Assembly (NCBI GenBank): GCA_025716815.1
Contig: JAIXMN010000007.1
Coordinates: forward strand, 761,501 to 825,500
Direction of reading: 5' to 3'
DNA from: Dichotomocladium elegans
Lineage: Eukaryota > Mucoromycota > Mucoromycetes > Mucorales > Lichtheimiaceae
Length of the DNA stretch: 64,000 bases
The translations under genes were made by a program, and so were the position numbers. Below are positions 22,663-34,004 of the stretch, in pieces (position 1 is the stretch's first letter; each line of letters opens with the position of its first letter). The notes below the pieces were generated by a model. The model saw only the letters and a program-made list of their open reading frames with translations. It did not search any database and had not been told where the DNA came from.

Positions 22663-24452
22663 ATGAAATCCATAAGTGCATCCGATTCACCAAAAATGAT
22701 CATAGCCAGCGCACGTGTAACCCGCATTCTTGGGCTGACGATTGCTCTTCTACTCTTGTTTGTTGGCATCAACACACAATTCCTGTTTCTTGCACCAGCA
22801 GAGGATAACTTGATAGATCAGGACGTACCACCTCTTCCGTTATTACCTCCCAAGACCAATCTATCTTCTCCGATGATACTCCCGCCCTCATCGACAATAA
22901 ATGGCGAGAATTATTACGGCTATGTGGTTCTTGTCGTGTCCAAAGCAGGCGAAGCATCGCGGCGCGCACTCATTCGCGAAAGATATTTTGGAATGCGTCA
23001 CAACCTCGTGCCATGCATGGAATTCAACACAGACGTATATTACAAATTTTACATCCATGGAGGGCCTCCGCAAGAGCCATGGCAACGACAGCTCTACGAG
23101 GCCGAGAGGATGGAATGGAATGACATGATTGAGGCTCCCCAAGGCAAGCCCTTTGGACAGGAGGCTCTCTTAGAATGGGTAAAATCACATGCGTATTTGC
23201 CAATCCACTGCCTTACAATTTATTTTTTATTCTCTAAACTCTCACGCTAAAAAAACGGTTTTTGGAAATGTAGGCAGCCCAGGAGTTATCAGTCACCTAC
23301 GATTATCTGATCATCCAGGATATCAACACCTTTATTCATCTACCAATCATTAAGCGAGAGCTTGATGCAGGCGTCATCGGCGAGGACACGGACACGCCAT
23401 ATGTTATTAATTCCGACCAACCTCTCAATCTCATTTGGGGTTCTTTCACAGGTCGATCGACGGACGCTAAAGCTGTTATCATTGGTTCCACGGCCGTCGA
23501 CCTTTTGCTAATCAATCGTGGCCAGCAATTCCGCTTACAGAACCGCACACCCTATTTCCTGACCAACATGTACCGCTACTACCGCGCAATGTCTGCCAGG
23601 CTCAAGGATGAAATTGATGCTCGGCTGGGTCCCGAGGAAGCTGCGGAACAGCAAGCACTCCTTATTCCTGCGTTTGTCCAGCAAGAAAATATGATGCGTT
23701 GGGAAAACAACGTAGAGTCCGTCCATACTGAGGATTGGATCGTCACGGATGTAATCCAGGATTCGGAGTTTGCTGAGCTTGCCACCTGGACACAGGTACG
23801 GTCGATTTCAGTGTGTGTGCACCACCGCAGCTCTAGTTATTACTATCAACAACTCGCCATTGCCACCTCGTCATTCATCTCCTACGATGAAATCAGTCGA
23901 AACGACAATGTGGTCAACGATGGATGCAGTCGCGAACTCTCTAGAGCATCTGTCGACAATAAGCGGGCATATGCCATACAGCAGGGCTATGCGTTTGTGG
24001 CACGGTCGATGGAGTATGCATATCAAGACGTCAAGAACCGAGCCGCGGCGTGGGGCACTATCGATATTCTCGAAAAGATCCTGCCAAAGTACAAATGGGT
24101 GCTCTGGCTTGATCCTAAGGCGATCATCACTGACATCGACCGCTCGATCTTGGAAGACCTCCCCGACGATATCGACTTTTTCTTTATCGATGACGGCATC
24201 TTTTTAATTCGGAATGCTGTTTGGAGTCGACGCTTTCTGCGCGAAGTCCAAAAGGTTCAGGCAGAACATCCTATTACTGCCTTGAAACAGATCATGGCCC
24301 TCCAGTCAAACCAAAACCATATTCTTATAGTCAATGAGGATTCAAGGTCGCTCTGGCCTGTCCAGCAGTACATCGATTGCCATAATGATGCATTCCAAGA
24401 CTATTTACTAGGTCATCATAAGCAATCAGATGTGGTTGAACAACAGGCTTGA
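22663..24452 (+). CDS. Two-module glycosyltransferase-like type II membrane protein (GT31-like plus GT34-like)
   Basis: Two exons, 22663-23178 and 23274-24452, giving 564 residues. Residues about 22-40 form a single signal-anchor helix (LGLTIALLLLFVGINTQFL), so the protein should sit in the Golgi or ER with its bulk in the lumen. Module 1 (about 75-250) looks like a GT31 galactosyltransferase: a VSKAGEASRRALIRERYFG start and a YDYLIIQDINTFIHLP segment where the family has its DxD. Module 2 (about 330-560) looks like GT34 (Mnn10/galactomannan type): NKRAYAIQQGYAFVARS, then WGTIDILEKILPKYKWVLWL followed by DPKA. In both modules the metal-binding DxD motif is changed (QDIN and DPK). A role in cell-wall or N-glycan galactosylation or mannosylation is inference; it may be inactive or use other residues. 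Confidence 0.65.
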
Positions 24453-24875
24453 GCCATGGAAAGGAAGGGAAATAGATTGTGTAACTTTTTTTTTTTTGTA
24501 TAATACCCCTGATGCCTTATGGAAAAGGAAACTCTAATAAACTGTACGATAACCGTCTATGCAATTTCCCTGCCTGATCTTCTAATGGATAGGTGCTGCT
24601 TGGTCGACTCTTGCAAAGATCCGCTTGATTCTCAATGGGCTGTGCGTTCAGTCGACACAAACGAGGTCGGAATAACATTGGATGGCTGGGTAAGGTGCAC
24701 ATGCCCATGCGCCCCCGCCTTTTTATTTTTTATTTTTTTTCGCCGGAAACGCCAGCGGTGGCCGACAGTGGGGGAGAGGAGTGCAGCCCGCGGCGGGAAT
24801 TACAGGCAGTCCAGGCCGTCTGTCTGCCAAAGTAACTCAACCGTCCCTCCGCCTTCATTCTTCCTCAAACCTACC

Positions 24876-27800
24876 ATGGCTGATAATCTCAATGAAATTA
24901 GGGGTACTTCATTGATTCTCATCATCCTACTTTTCAAGTTCTCACGTATTGTTATTTTAATTGTCATAGCTGCTATTTCTGACTTGAGCATTAATCACCT
25001 AACGGGCAGTGATCACATGCCTGACTCAGAATTATCTTATGAGGCGCCCTGGAAGGATATTACCGAGTTTCTCAATGAAGCGACCGATGGTGCGTCTCGA
25101 GCTTGAGTGTGGAAGAATAACGTTACCATTTCTCCTCACCTTGTTTATTATGTGTGATTTCCCGCCAAAAAAAAAAAAGAATTCGAAATCGGCCAGCTCG
25201 TACACCTGCGATCATTCTCGCTGTTTGACGCGATGAGCGCCTTAGAAGTTATGGATCCAAAAATGGACACAGGCATGGCACTGCCCAATACAACTACGTA
25301 CGATATTTCCCAGCCACTTAACTGGCAGCAGGTCCTCTGGGTGATGGATCGTCTACTGAGCTGCGAGGTAACAAACATCTTGCGAGTGAGGAAATAGGAT
25401 ACCGACTGAAGAAGCAAACTTCGATAGATGGGTTGGCTATCAGGGCATTCGCTTTCCCAGACGGTTTATACGTGCATTTACTTTCATCATCTCCGGACAC
25501 TGGCAACCGAAGACGATCGTCATGGGCAAGACAAGTATCGGGCCGCACTCAAGGCTTATCTGCTGGCCTCAGTCAAATGCTGTTATTTCATATGGGTGGA
25601 AATGACGGCATGCAACGTGTATGAGGTTCGTCGGGAGGAATTTTATTAGCTTAGACTAAGAGTAGCTGATGAGGTTCCATTCGTAATCAGGAAGAAGATT
25701 TCACAACCAACCTCTTTGGCCTCTCCTTATACGAAGATATCTCCGAGGCCATGATCCTGAACATGCTGGACGTCGCGATCTTCCAACTCCAGAACGAGAA
25801 GGATGAATCTGAAGCAAAGCCGATTTTGAAGCGACTTATTGCGCGCAAATCATATTTGCTTGCGCTCATCTACCTATCCGAGGCACAATGCCAGCGCCTC
25901 CCAGAAGCCCGTATAGAATTGAAAAAGCTACAAGACCTCTTGATACAGGATACCACTGATCTTTCGATAAGGAGAACCGTTGAATTAGGAACCCCGGTAG
26001 ATGGAGGTGTGGGTTATCTTATAAATTCTATTGGAGAATGTGTTAACACAGTAGCATTCTACCTAGCCTTTGACCCGAGTATCAACAGAAAACTGATGTC
26101 CCAAGCGCCACCGCGCCCTATTACTCTCCAGTCCAACAAAGATGTACGCAATCTTTTTCCGGGAGCATGCTGCCTTGTTTCTCTCACACTCACTCTTTTC
26201 CTGCAGGGATACGACTCGTATGTACAACTGATAGAACGCCTGCTCTCAATTTGCAATGTCACCAATTACCCCTATGTCGGGTCTCTCATGGTATGTGCTC
26301 AACCGCACCGCGCTGAACCGCAACGAATAATAGCTTCTGGATGCATGATAGACCTTTTTCGAGACCTTTGCTGGAACCAAGCCTTATCCAGACGCATTTT
26401 CAAGGTCCAAGTTGAACGTAAGAGTTTGGCCATCCTCGCTTTGACAGCTCTACCTACCACAAACTCACAGCCGGCTTGAATTTAGTCACTTCTTTTCCAT
26501 GACTCGCGTGTATTTGGGGTTGACCCTCCCGCTCAATTCATGCGTCGAGCTATTGACGAGTATGCGGCACCTCCGAAGTGGTTGATTTTCTCTAGTGGAT
26601 ACGACAAGCCAGAGAGTATCAATGAATCAGCACTCCTTCAAGTCCAGCAAACGTTAGAAGAGTTCCTCGATCGGGTTTCTTTGGTAAACTGGTTTTGGAC
26701 ATTGCTATTGATAATCGTCTGCTAATCTGATGGTTTTCATTGAAGCCGTTTATCGACCTATTCAAAATTCAGTGCCATAATCGCTCACGCCAGCGACGGA
26801 TTTTGATGAAACTATTGAATGAGTGGGATGTGATTCAAGATGAGGTATCTATTCTTTTTTTTTTAACGATATATGAATTATTGATCGTTTCCCCTTTTTT
26901 TTCTCAAGGCCACTGCCTTGGACAGGATGATCCATAGTCTTATGGTACGTTCAAAATAAGTAGACATCGAACCTTAGTCTTATCAAATGCATTAGAAATA
27001 CGAGGCAGAACCGTATATTTTGTCAAATTGGGCTTATCATATCAAGCTGGATATGATGGAAAAGATTCTCCTCCTTGGCTTTGAGCTGGAACTCTATGGA
27101 TCGCACGAATACGAGATGATAATTTTGTAAGTCTTCAAGAAATCCATTGAGAACGCACCTCAAGGCTGACTCATACTTTTTTCTGCAGTTATCTAATCCA
27201 TCTGTTTCACGAGCATGTTCAATGTTTAGAAGACGCTCAGAAGCGGATAATTCGTCAGATGGGTAATCTTCATATCCAATGATCCTGTAAAATGACATTA
27301 TCAACTTAGTTCTTTTTTTTTTATCGAAACAGAAGATGAAGGCGGACCACCTACTATTGAAGGCCGAATGAGCGAAATAAACGCGATGCAGCACATTCAG
27401 TACCAGAAGCACAAGTATCACCTTTTCCAAAATATGACTTCAGCAACGTACAAGATGATCGTCTTCTTACAGACCAAGACTTGTCAGCTCGAAACACTTA
27501 CGCCTCTATTTGATGATCCCGAAACGCGATTCCTCCATCGCTTTAAATCGTTTTTCCGACTTAACACGCCAGTGCATATCTGCTACCAAGACTTTCGTGA
27601 TGCGCGCCAGGTCGATGATGTGGCTGCACAAGACATTTTGGAAAGTGCCAAGGCCAATTATGAGGCGGCTAAGCGAATTATTCTTCTCCTTACCGATCGG
27701 GCTCTCGAGCATAGCAGGACAGAGATGTGTAGACCCGAATATTTGACGGTATTGCAAAATCACTTACAATGAAGAAGCCTTACTGCCAAGACTATGAAGA

Positions 27801-27973
27801 TTAAACGCGCACACACCTTCCCTTTTCTGTAGACTCTCAACTTGCTTGCTCGGACAAGTACGGCTAATCTGGTCGCAGTATGCCGCCTCAAGGACAAAAC
27901 CAACTCTACCAAGAGAGTACGAGTATCGTTTGGTGGCCATCCCTGGTGGCCAATCTTTGATTTTTGTAACTAA
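24876..27973 (+). CDS. NAA35: NatC N-alpha-acetyltransferase auxiliary subunit (Naa35/Mak10)
   Basis: Fourteen exons join in phase to 743 residues: 24876-24903, 24970-25089, 25180-25367, 25428-25625, 25691-26143, 26207-26290, 26352-26417, 26486-26683, 26746-26844, 26909-26944, 26996-27126, 27189-27262, 27333-27748 and 27833-27973. The diagnostic Mak10 block FSLFDAMSALEVMDPKMDTG lies in exon 3. Length is close to human NAA35. The protein scaffolds the NatC complex that acetylates N-terminal Met followed by bulky hydrophobic residues, at the ribosome. The first exon is the least certain: its 66-nt intron has no stop and keeps the frame, and the ATG at 25017 is an alternative start. Confidence 0.9.
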
Positions 27974-28302
27974 AGCTGTACACTCTTTCTGGAAAATAAA
28001 TGGCGAAAAAAATCAAATCCAGGTTGTTGTGCGGAAAACGAAGAGTAAGCCGATAACTTTATCTCTCTCATGTATACGCAGATATCCTTTCAGGTTGATA
28101 TTACTTATTACCCAGTTCTTTGTTCACATGGCAGAACCTCTCCCCCTTAGGCTCTGCCGTTGTCACGAACATCACAATGATGTGAATTTACTAATTAAAT
28201 AGACATGCAGTATTAAAATAGGACCCAATGGGCCTGGGTGATATGAATATTTCTTTTACACTATCAGTTTATGCACGCTTGCCAGTTGCTCGTTCGTGTT
28301 TA
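27974..28302. other. Convergent 3' region of NAA35 and the PP2C gene
   Basis: Contains both 3' untranslated regions. No coding signal and no clear hairpin were seen. Confidence 0.3.
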
Positions 28303-30017
28303 TTATAATTTAGAGCCGAACCAACCGGCGAACCAGCCACTTGGACGGGGTGGAGCCAATCTCGGCTGAGACAGATCGACAGGTTCTGGCTCAACCACAG
28401 GGCCAGCGTCTTGCCGGACCTCCTTTACCTTGGGATCCAATTCAATCACTGTAACCGTGATATCGTCTCTGTGGCGTCTCGAAGGTTCGCGGGTGAGCTT
28501 CTTAGACATCTCGAGTACAGGATCCTCTACTGGCTCCTTAATGCCGATATTCTTGTACACCAGATCATGAAGTAATGCCTGGCGCATCAAGTGCGTTGCA
28601 GCATTCGCATCTTCGCCGCTGGTGGACCAGGTGCTCATGAGATCCGCGGCAATCTGATCCCCCTCAGCAGTATGCCCTTTGTCCCAACCGATCTCATCCC
28701 ATAGGCCATCGGTGGCGAGTACAACATAGCGATCTCCTGGTGTGAGCTTATGATGACACACAAGGGGTTTGGACCGCAGATAAGGCGGGGTTTTGTAATT
28801 CATGATAATTCGGTTGTGATAATGGGCAAAGCGTCTGTATGTCTCATAGGGAATGAAAGGCAAGACGTTCAACTGATATTCCTTGGGAACCTTATACATG
28901 ATATCACCGAAACCTATCAAAAATCAACGACTTATGAAACTGTCCCTTGATCCGTCCACTTATTATGCTTACAACCGCCAACTGCGATCAAGCCGAAGAT
29001 GCGCTTGCGCTTGACAACCGCGTCGGCTTCATCGGCAGGATGCTGCGAGATCAAGAATTCTCTCCATTCTGGGCGTGATGGTGATTGCTCTTCGACAAGA
29101 GCACGGCCGGACCATTTCCCATCCTCATCTTGGCGAATAACTACGCAAACGAGTTAGCTCTCCTGCCGTTACATATATATATATATATATATAAAGAACA
29201 GGTATTAGAGAATCCGACCCACCAATAACACGCGAGTCGCCAGCGTTGGCTGCATAAACGTTATCGTTATCGATGTAGACAGTGCATGCACATGAGCCTG
29301 TGATTGCCTCTTCAATGATAGTTTTCGCAGCAGGATTGCGCGCAATTGCGTCGCGAATATCCTGTTCGGTGGCGCGGATTACATTCTTGGGGAATAGATC
29401 ATAGAAGCGATTCTGGATATCAGCATCTAGGGTCTCAAATGCCATCGAGATCACCTCTTCCTTTGGTTTGCTGCCGCTCTCTTTTTGCGCTAGCTGTCGG
29501 CCGACATAGATGGGCAATTGTGTCTTAATCATTTCCGAACAGGCAGGTCCAACATGTCCTTATAAAAGATATAGATGGATATGTAAATGCATAAACTGGC
29601 AGAGCACACACGAACACACACAGACACGCACGCACATGCACGGGTTTCTCTGCATCATCGGGAGACCTTACCATCGTAAACACCAACAAACACCTTATCG
29701 TCCTGAATGGTATTGACACTAAAGTTGTCCTCTGTCGGGTTGTTCGACGGCATGCGGTTTGTATAAATGGCCTTGACCCAAGGGAACTGATTGCTCTGGG
29801 TTACAAACTGGCCAGAGCGCAAGCGACGATCAATCTCTTCCTTGGTCAGCATTCGGAATGGACGCGGATCATAGTGTTTTGGCTGGGGATCCCTGATGGG
29901 TGGGAGTGCTGAGGGGGTGGTCGCGGAAGAGTCATCCGATAGGCGTGTATAGTATGCATAACCTAAACCAGCGCCTGCGACGGCCGCGGCCGTAGAGATC
30001 TTAATAAGCGTGGTCAT
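28303..30017 (-). CDS. Mitochondrial PP2C-type phosphatase (Ptc5 / pyruvate dehydrogenase phosphatase-like)
   Basis: Four exons: 29672-30017, 29223-29558, 28973-29140 and 28303-28913, giving 486 residues. PPM motifs are complete: EDNF, VGVYDGHVG, AANAGDSRVIG, FGD, LATDGLWDEIG and RDDITVTVIE. An N-terminal hydrophobic helix (AAAVAGAGLGYAYYT) after a short basic start fits an inner-membrane or mitochondrial targeting sequence. The family uses Mg/Mn to dephosphorylate Ser/Thr; yeast Ptc5 and animal PDP act on the E1-alpha subunit of pyruvate dehydrogenase. The assignment to PDH is by overall resemblance. The ATG at 30015-30017 was chosen; the longer frame starts with GTG. The intron 29141-29222 holds an (AT)n tract. 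Confidence 0.85.
29173..29193. repeat. (AT)n microsatellite in a PP2C intron
   Basis: About ten perfect AT units inside the second intron of the phosphatase gene. Confidence 0.8.
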
Positions 30018-30833
30018 GAAAGGTTGATGACGAATGAATGAATATGCGACTATTTTCCGCGCAATCCCAAGTCGCAGGGTCACGTAAATAGGAAGCCCTA
30101 TTTGCTCAAGAAATCTTTATGTCGCACAAAAAATCCTTGGCAAAGTCGATTTACAATTCATTCATAAGGACAAGGGATATCTCTTCAACTCGACGTATAG
30201 GCTTGGTTAGCTATCAAGGATAAAGTGTGATGAATTCATAAAAAGCAGTGTTGCCATTGTGAGTTAATGAGGCATCGAATAGCTCAAGCTGGCTGATTTC
30301 GAAGGCTTTGCTTCTCATTCTTATAGCTGTCTAGCTAGCCAAATTCCACAATGGAGAGCAGGTGTGGTCCAATTGTATAATAATTTACCTAAGGTACTGT
30401 GGCATATATGTATATATGTATATGCGTGCATGGAGCAGCGTTGAGTGATCAAATTGGGCGGCAAAGTGAAAACGTAATATGCACCAAGCCATCAATCGCC
30501 GAGTTATTGGTATTGATCCTCTGCGTATTTTTGCATCGGTCAAAGGCGCTTCAGACGCACAATTTGAAGGCTCCTTCTGCTTTTCAGTATAGTTTGTAAA
30601 TTATTCGCTGCTTTCCATTCATTACATTCCCATTATGTAGTATCACTTGGGTCAAAATGCAGCGCTTATGTGATTATTCGCGCCAACATAGAGCTTTCTA
30701 CCGCGTGTAAAATTGTCCACATCCGACTACCACTGAGCCTGGAACAAGTACCAAATTGAATAAGGTCATTGCTTGTTTCTTTGCCTTCATTCTACTGCAG
30801 CAGCGAGATCTGAAAACTAGAAGAGCTTAATAA
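30018..30833. other. Intergenic DNA left of the palindrome
   Basis: AT-rich, with a TATATGTA repeat near 30404-30424. No gene seen. Its last 53 bp (30781-30833) are an imperfect continuation of the inverted repeat, matching 34005-34055 with three mismatches and a 2-nt length difference. Confidence 0.4.
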
Positions 30834-32281
30834 AGAGACAATAGCTTTATTTTTTATTAACAATGGATAGTATTGCTATACTAATTGGCAGTCCAGTTGG
30901 CCAGAACCATGAAGGATCTGTTTCCAGAGGCAACCACGAGGAGGTCGACTGCCGTGCGCCCCCGCTCTGGGGGCCGTGATACCCGCATTTATCTTGGCCC
31001 CTTTATAGCGAGCCCCCAATGCCTGGGTCATCGGGGTGTACCATTGCTCCTCATTGAGGATTCCTACCAAGATGCACTATCAACTCGCGGGATGCGGCGC
31101 CTCACTGAATATCATGCACATCTGGTCATTGGACAGGTACTTGGGTCCCATCAGGTTGTCGTTTGGACCGTCCGGTCGATCCTCGCCGTGTGGGCCGTTC
31201 GGTCGATCCTCGCCGTGTGGGCCGTCCGGTCGATCCTTTGGCCGTTTAGCCCGTCCGGTCGATCCTTCTTGTTCTCCGGCAGGTAGGTCCACCCCTCAAC
31301 TAAGCAGCAGTTAGCCATGACCTACCTTGGGATGACCTACCTTGGGGCGACCTGACCAACCGGCCCGGGGGTGGGGGAGGGATGAAGAGAGAAAAAAGAA
31401 CAAAGAGGGAAGACGTTCGTTTTCCATAGTTTTTCAATACCCGTCCCCCATCCGTCGGTCGCGTGAATCGCGGAGCAAAAAAAGCGTAGGTTGGTTTATG
31501 ACAGCACTACAAGCCGGGCCGTAGGCCCGAAATCCGTGGAGAGGAAGGAAAAACGTGTCCAACTCTCTCTCTCTCTCTCTCTCACATACACACACGCACC
31601 TACCTTCCACGCAGATCGCCTATCCGGTTGAGATGTCTCGATAGAACCGTTGCTACTACTGCTGCTGATGTTACTTGAAACTAGAACAGGATGGATGAGA
31701 AGAGGAAAAACTTCATCGATCGTTTTTGATAAGGTTAGCGCGCTTTCATTTGAAATCAACAATAAACACCTTCCTGTGACCCCCTAGCTGAGCACAAAAA
31801 AAAACAAAAAGCAAAAACAAAACATGCATATCAAGAATGATATCATGCTCCCGCGGTCTTCAAGAAAGAGAGGTATCGGGAGTCTAGATCAAATGTAAAT
31901 ATTTTGTTGACACGGTTGCATGAATGTGTGAGTTCGCTTCCAAGGAGCCTTCCCCATGGACTACGGTATTCTGTTACAGCATTCACTCTCTGATTCCCTC
32001 GGTGCCAAGCAGCGCGTGATTTTGGGAGTCCGGGATTGACGCTTCCTGTCTACCTCCTCCAGGTTCTCGCGCGCAACCACGGGGAGACCATTGATGGAGA
32101 CAATAGATACGTACCCGTTTCTGAAATAGGGGGGTTGTGGAAAACTAGGATCTCGAATCAGCAAACGTCATTCACACGCCCAGCGGCGCCGACATGGTAG
32201 GCTGCATCATCAAAAACGCGGCATGTGAGCTTTACGACAATGGTTCTTAGATGGTAATTGCTCCGTTTGCGTTCTAGGCTG
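30834..32281. repeat. Left arm of a large inverted repeat (about 1448 bp)
   Basis: Position i in this arm pairs with position 64838 minus i in the right arm. Every translated frame in this arm reappears identically, on the other strand, in 32557-34004, and the stretches compared base by base matched, including homopolymer lengths. The arm contains a 27-bp minisatellite (31166-31266), a GACCTACCTTGGG direct repeat (about 31318-31345), a CT microsatellite (31566-31583) and one exon-like minus-strand frame (about 31610-31760, ending at a GTAGGT donor). No transposase or known domain was recognised. Confidence 0.93.
31166..31266. repeat. 27-bp minisatellite in the left arm
   Basis: Nearly four tandem copies of a unit built on CCGTCCGGTCGATCCT and CGCCGTGTGGG, with unit-to-unit point differences. 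Read on the minus strand it gives a repeating GPHGEDRPD-type peptide. The mirror copy lies at 33572-33672. Confidence 0.85.
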
Positions 32282-32556
32282 TCGTAGCGCGGAATGAGTT
32301 GCTGCGGATGGAATACTTGTTCAATTTCCAAATTATCAGATCACTGAGGGTGCTTTGATATTAACGTTGGATGTACCTCTACCGTTGTCGGTCGCTTGGA
32401 CGTAATTTTCTTTGTAAATTTGTGGACTTGCATTCAATGTTAATACGAGCAGTGTAAAGTCCAATTTGACAATTTGGGAAATATAAACAACCACTCGGTC
32501 CGAAGCCCAGATCAAATAGCTTGTTTAAACCCGAGACTAAAGGCATTCACATGTCG
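32282..32556. other. Spacer (loop) of the inverted repeat
   Basis: 275 bp of unique, AT-richer sequence between the arms. No gene is evident. A weak plus-strand frame without ATG starts here and runs into the right arm to 32680. Confidence 0.8.
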
Positions 32557-34004
32557 CAGCCTAGAACGCAAACGGAGCAATTGCCATCTAAGAACCATTG
32601 TCGTAAAGCTCACATGCCGCGTTTTTGATGATGCAGCCTACCATGTCGGCGCCGCTGGGCGTGTGAATGACGTTTGCTGATTCGAGATCCTAGTTTTCCA
32701 CAACCCCCCTATTTCAGAAACGGGTACGTATCTATTGTCTCCATCAATGGTCTCCCCGTGGTTGCGCGCGAGAACCTGGAGGAGGTAGACAGGAAGCGTC
32801 AATCCCGGACTCCCAAAATCACGCGCTGCTTGGCACCGAGGGAATCAGAGAGTGAATGCTGTAACAGAATACCGTAGTCCATGGGGAAGGCTCCTTGGAA
32901 GCGAACTCACACATTCATGCAACCGTGTCAACAAAATATTTACATTTGATCTAGACTCCCGATACCTCTCTTTCTTGAAGACCGCGGGAGCATGATATCA
33001 TTCTTGATATGCATGTTTTGTTTTTGCTTTTTGTTTTTTTTTGTGCTCAGCTAGGGGGTCACAGGAAGGTGTTTATTGTTGATTTCAAATGAAAGCGCGC
33101 TAACCTTATCAAAAACGATCGATGAAGTTTTTCCTCTTCTCATCCATCCTGTTCTAGTTTCAAGTAACATCAGCAGCAGTAGTAGCAACGGTTCTATCGA
33201 GACATCTCAACCGGATAGGCGATCTGCGTGGAAGGTAGGTGCGTGTGTGTATGTGAGAGAGAGAGAGAGAGAGAGTTGGACACGTTTTTCCTTCCTCTCC
33301 ACGGATTTCGGGCCTACGGCCCGGCTTGTAGTGCTGTCATAAACCAACCTACGCTTTTTTTGCTCCGCGATTCACGCGACCGACGGATGGGGGACGGGTA
33401 TTGAAAAACTATGGAAAACGAACGTCTTCCCTCTTTGTTCTTTTTTCTCTCTTCATCCCTCCCCCACCCCCGGGCCGGTTGGTCAGGTCGCCCCAAGGTA
33501 GGTCATCCCAAGGTAGGTCATGGCTAACTGCTGCTTAGTTGAGGGGTGGACCTACCTGCCGGAGAACAAGAAGGATCGACCGGACGGGCTAAACGGCCAA
33601 AGGATCGACCGGACGGCCCACACGGCGAGGATCGACCGAACGGCCCACACGGCGAGGATCGACCGGACGGTCCAAACGACAACCTGATGGGACCCAAGTA
33701 CCTGTCCAATGACCAGATGTGCATGATATTCAGTGAGGCGCCGCATCCCGCGAGTTGATAGTGCATCTTGGTAGGAATCCTCAATGAGGAGCAATGGTAC
33801 ACCCCGATGACCCAGGCATTGGGGGCTCGCTATAAAGGGGCCAAGATAAATGCGGGTATCACGGCCCCCAGAGCGGGGGCGCACGGCAGTCGACCTCCTC
33901 GTGGTTGCCTCTGGAAACAGATCCTTCATGGTTCTGGCCAACTGGACTGCCAATTAGTATAGCAATACTATCCATTGTTAATAAAAAATAAAGCTATTGT
34001 CTCT
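32557..34004. repeat. Right arm of the large inverted repeat
   Basis: Reverse complement of 30834-32281. The exon-like frame here is on the plus strand (about 33060-33235, SNESALTLSKTIDEVFP, ending at GTAGGT). Beyond 34004 the match to the left flank becomes imperfect for about 50 bp and then ends. Confidence 0.93.
33572..33672. repeat. 27-bp minisatellite in the right arm
   Basis: Mirror image of the minisatellite at 31166-31266, with the same number of units and the same internal variants. Confidence 0.85.

Noticed and set aside
23796..23880. A possible intron starting at GTACGG in the glycosyltransferase-like gene
   Set aside because: No AG acceptor gives the right phase before the GT34-like module, and the frame stays open, so exon 2 was kept continuous.
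30834..34004. Interpretation of the palindrome as a classic DNA transposon with terminal inverted repeats
   Set aside because: The 275-bp spacer has no transposase frame, no terminal consensus was recognised and no clear target-site duplication flanks the arms.
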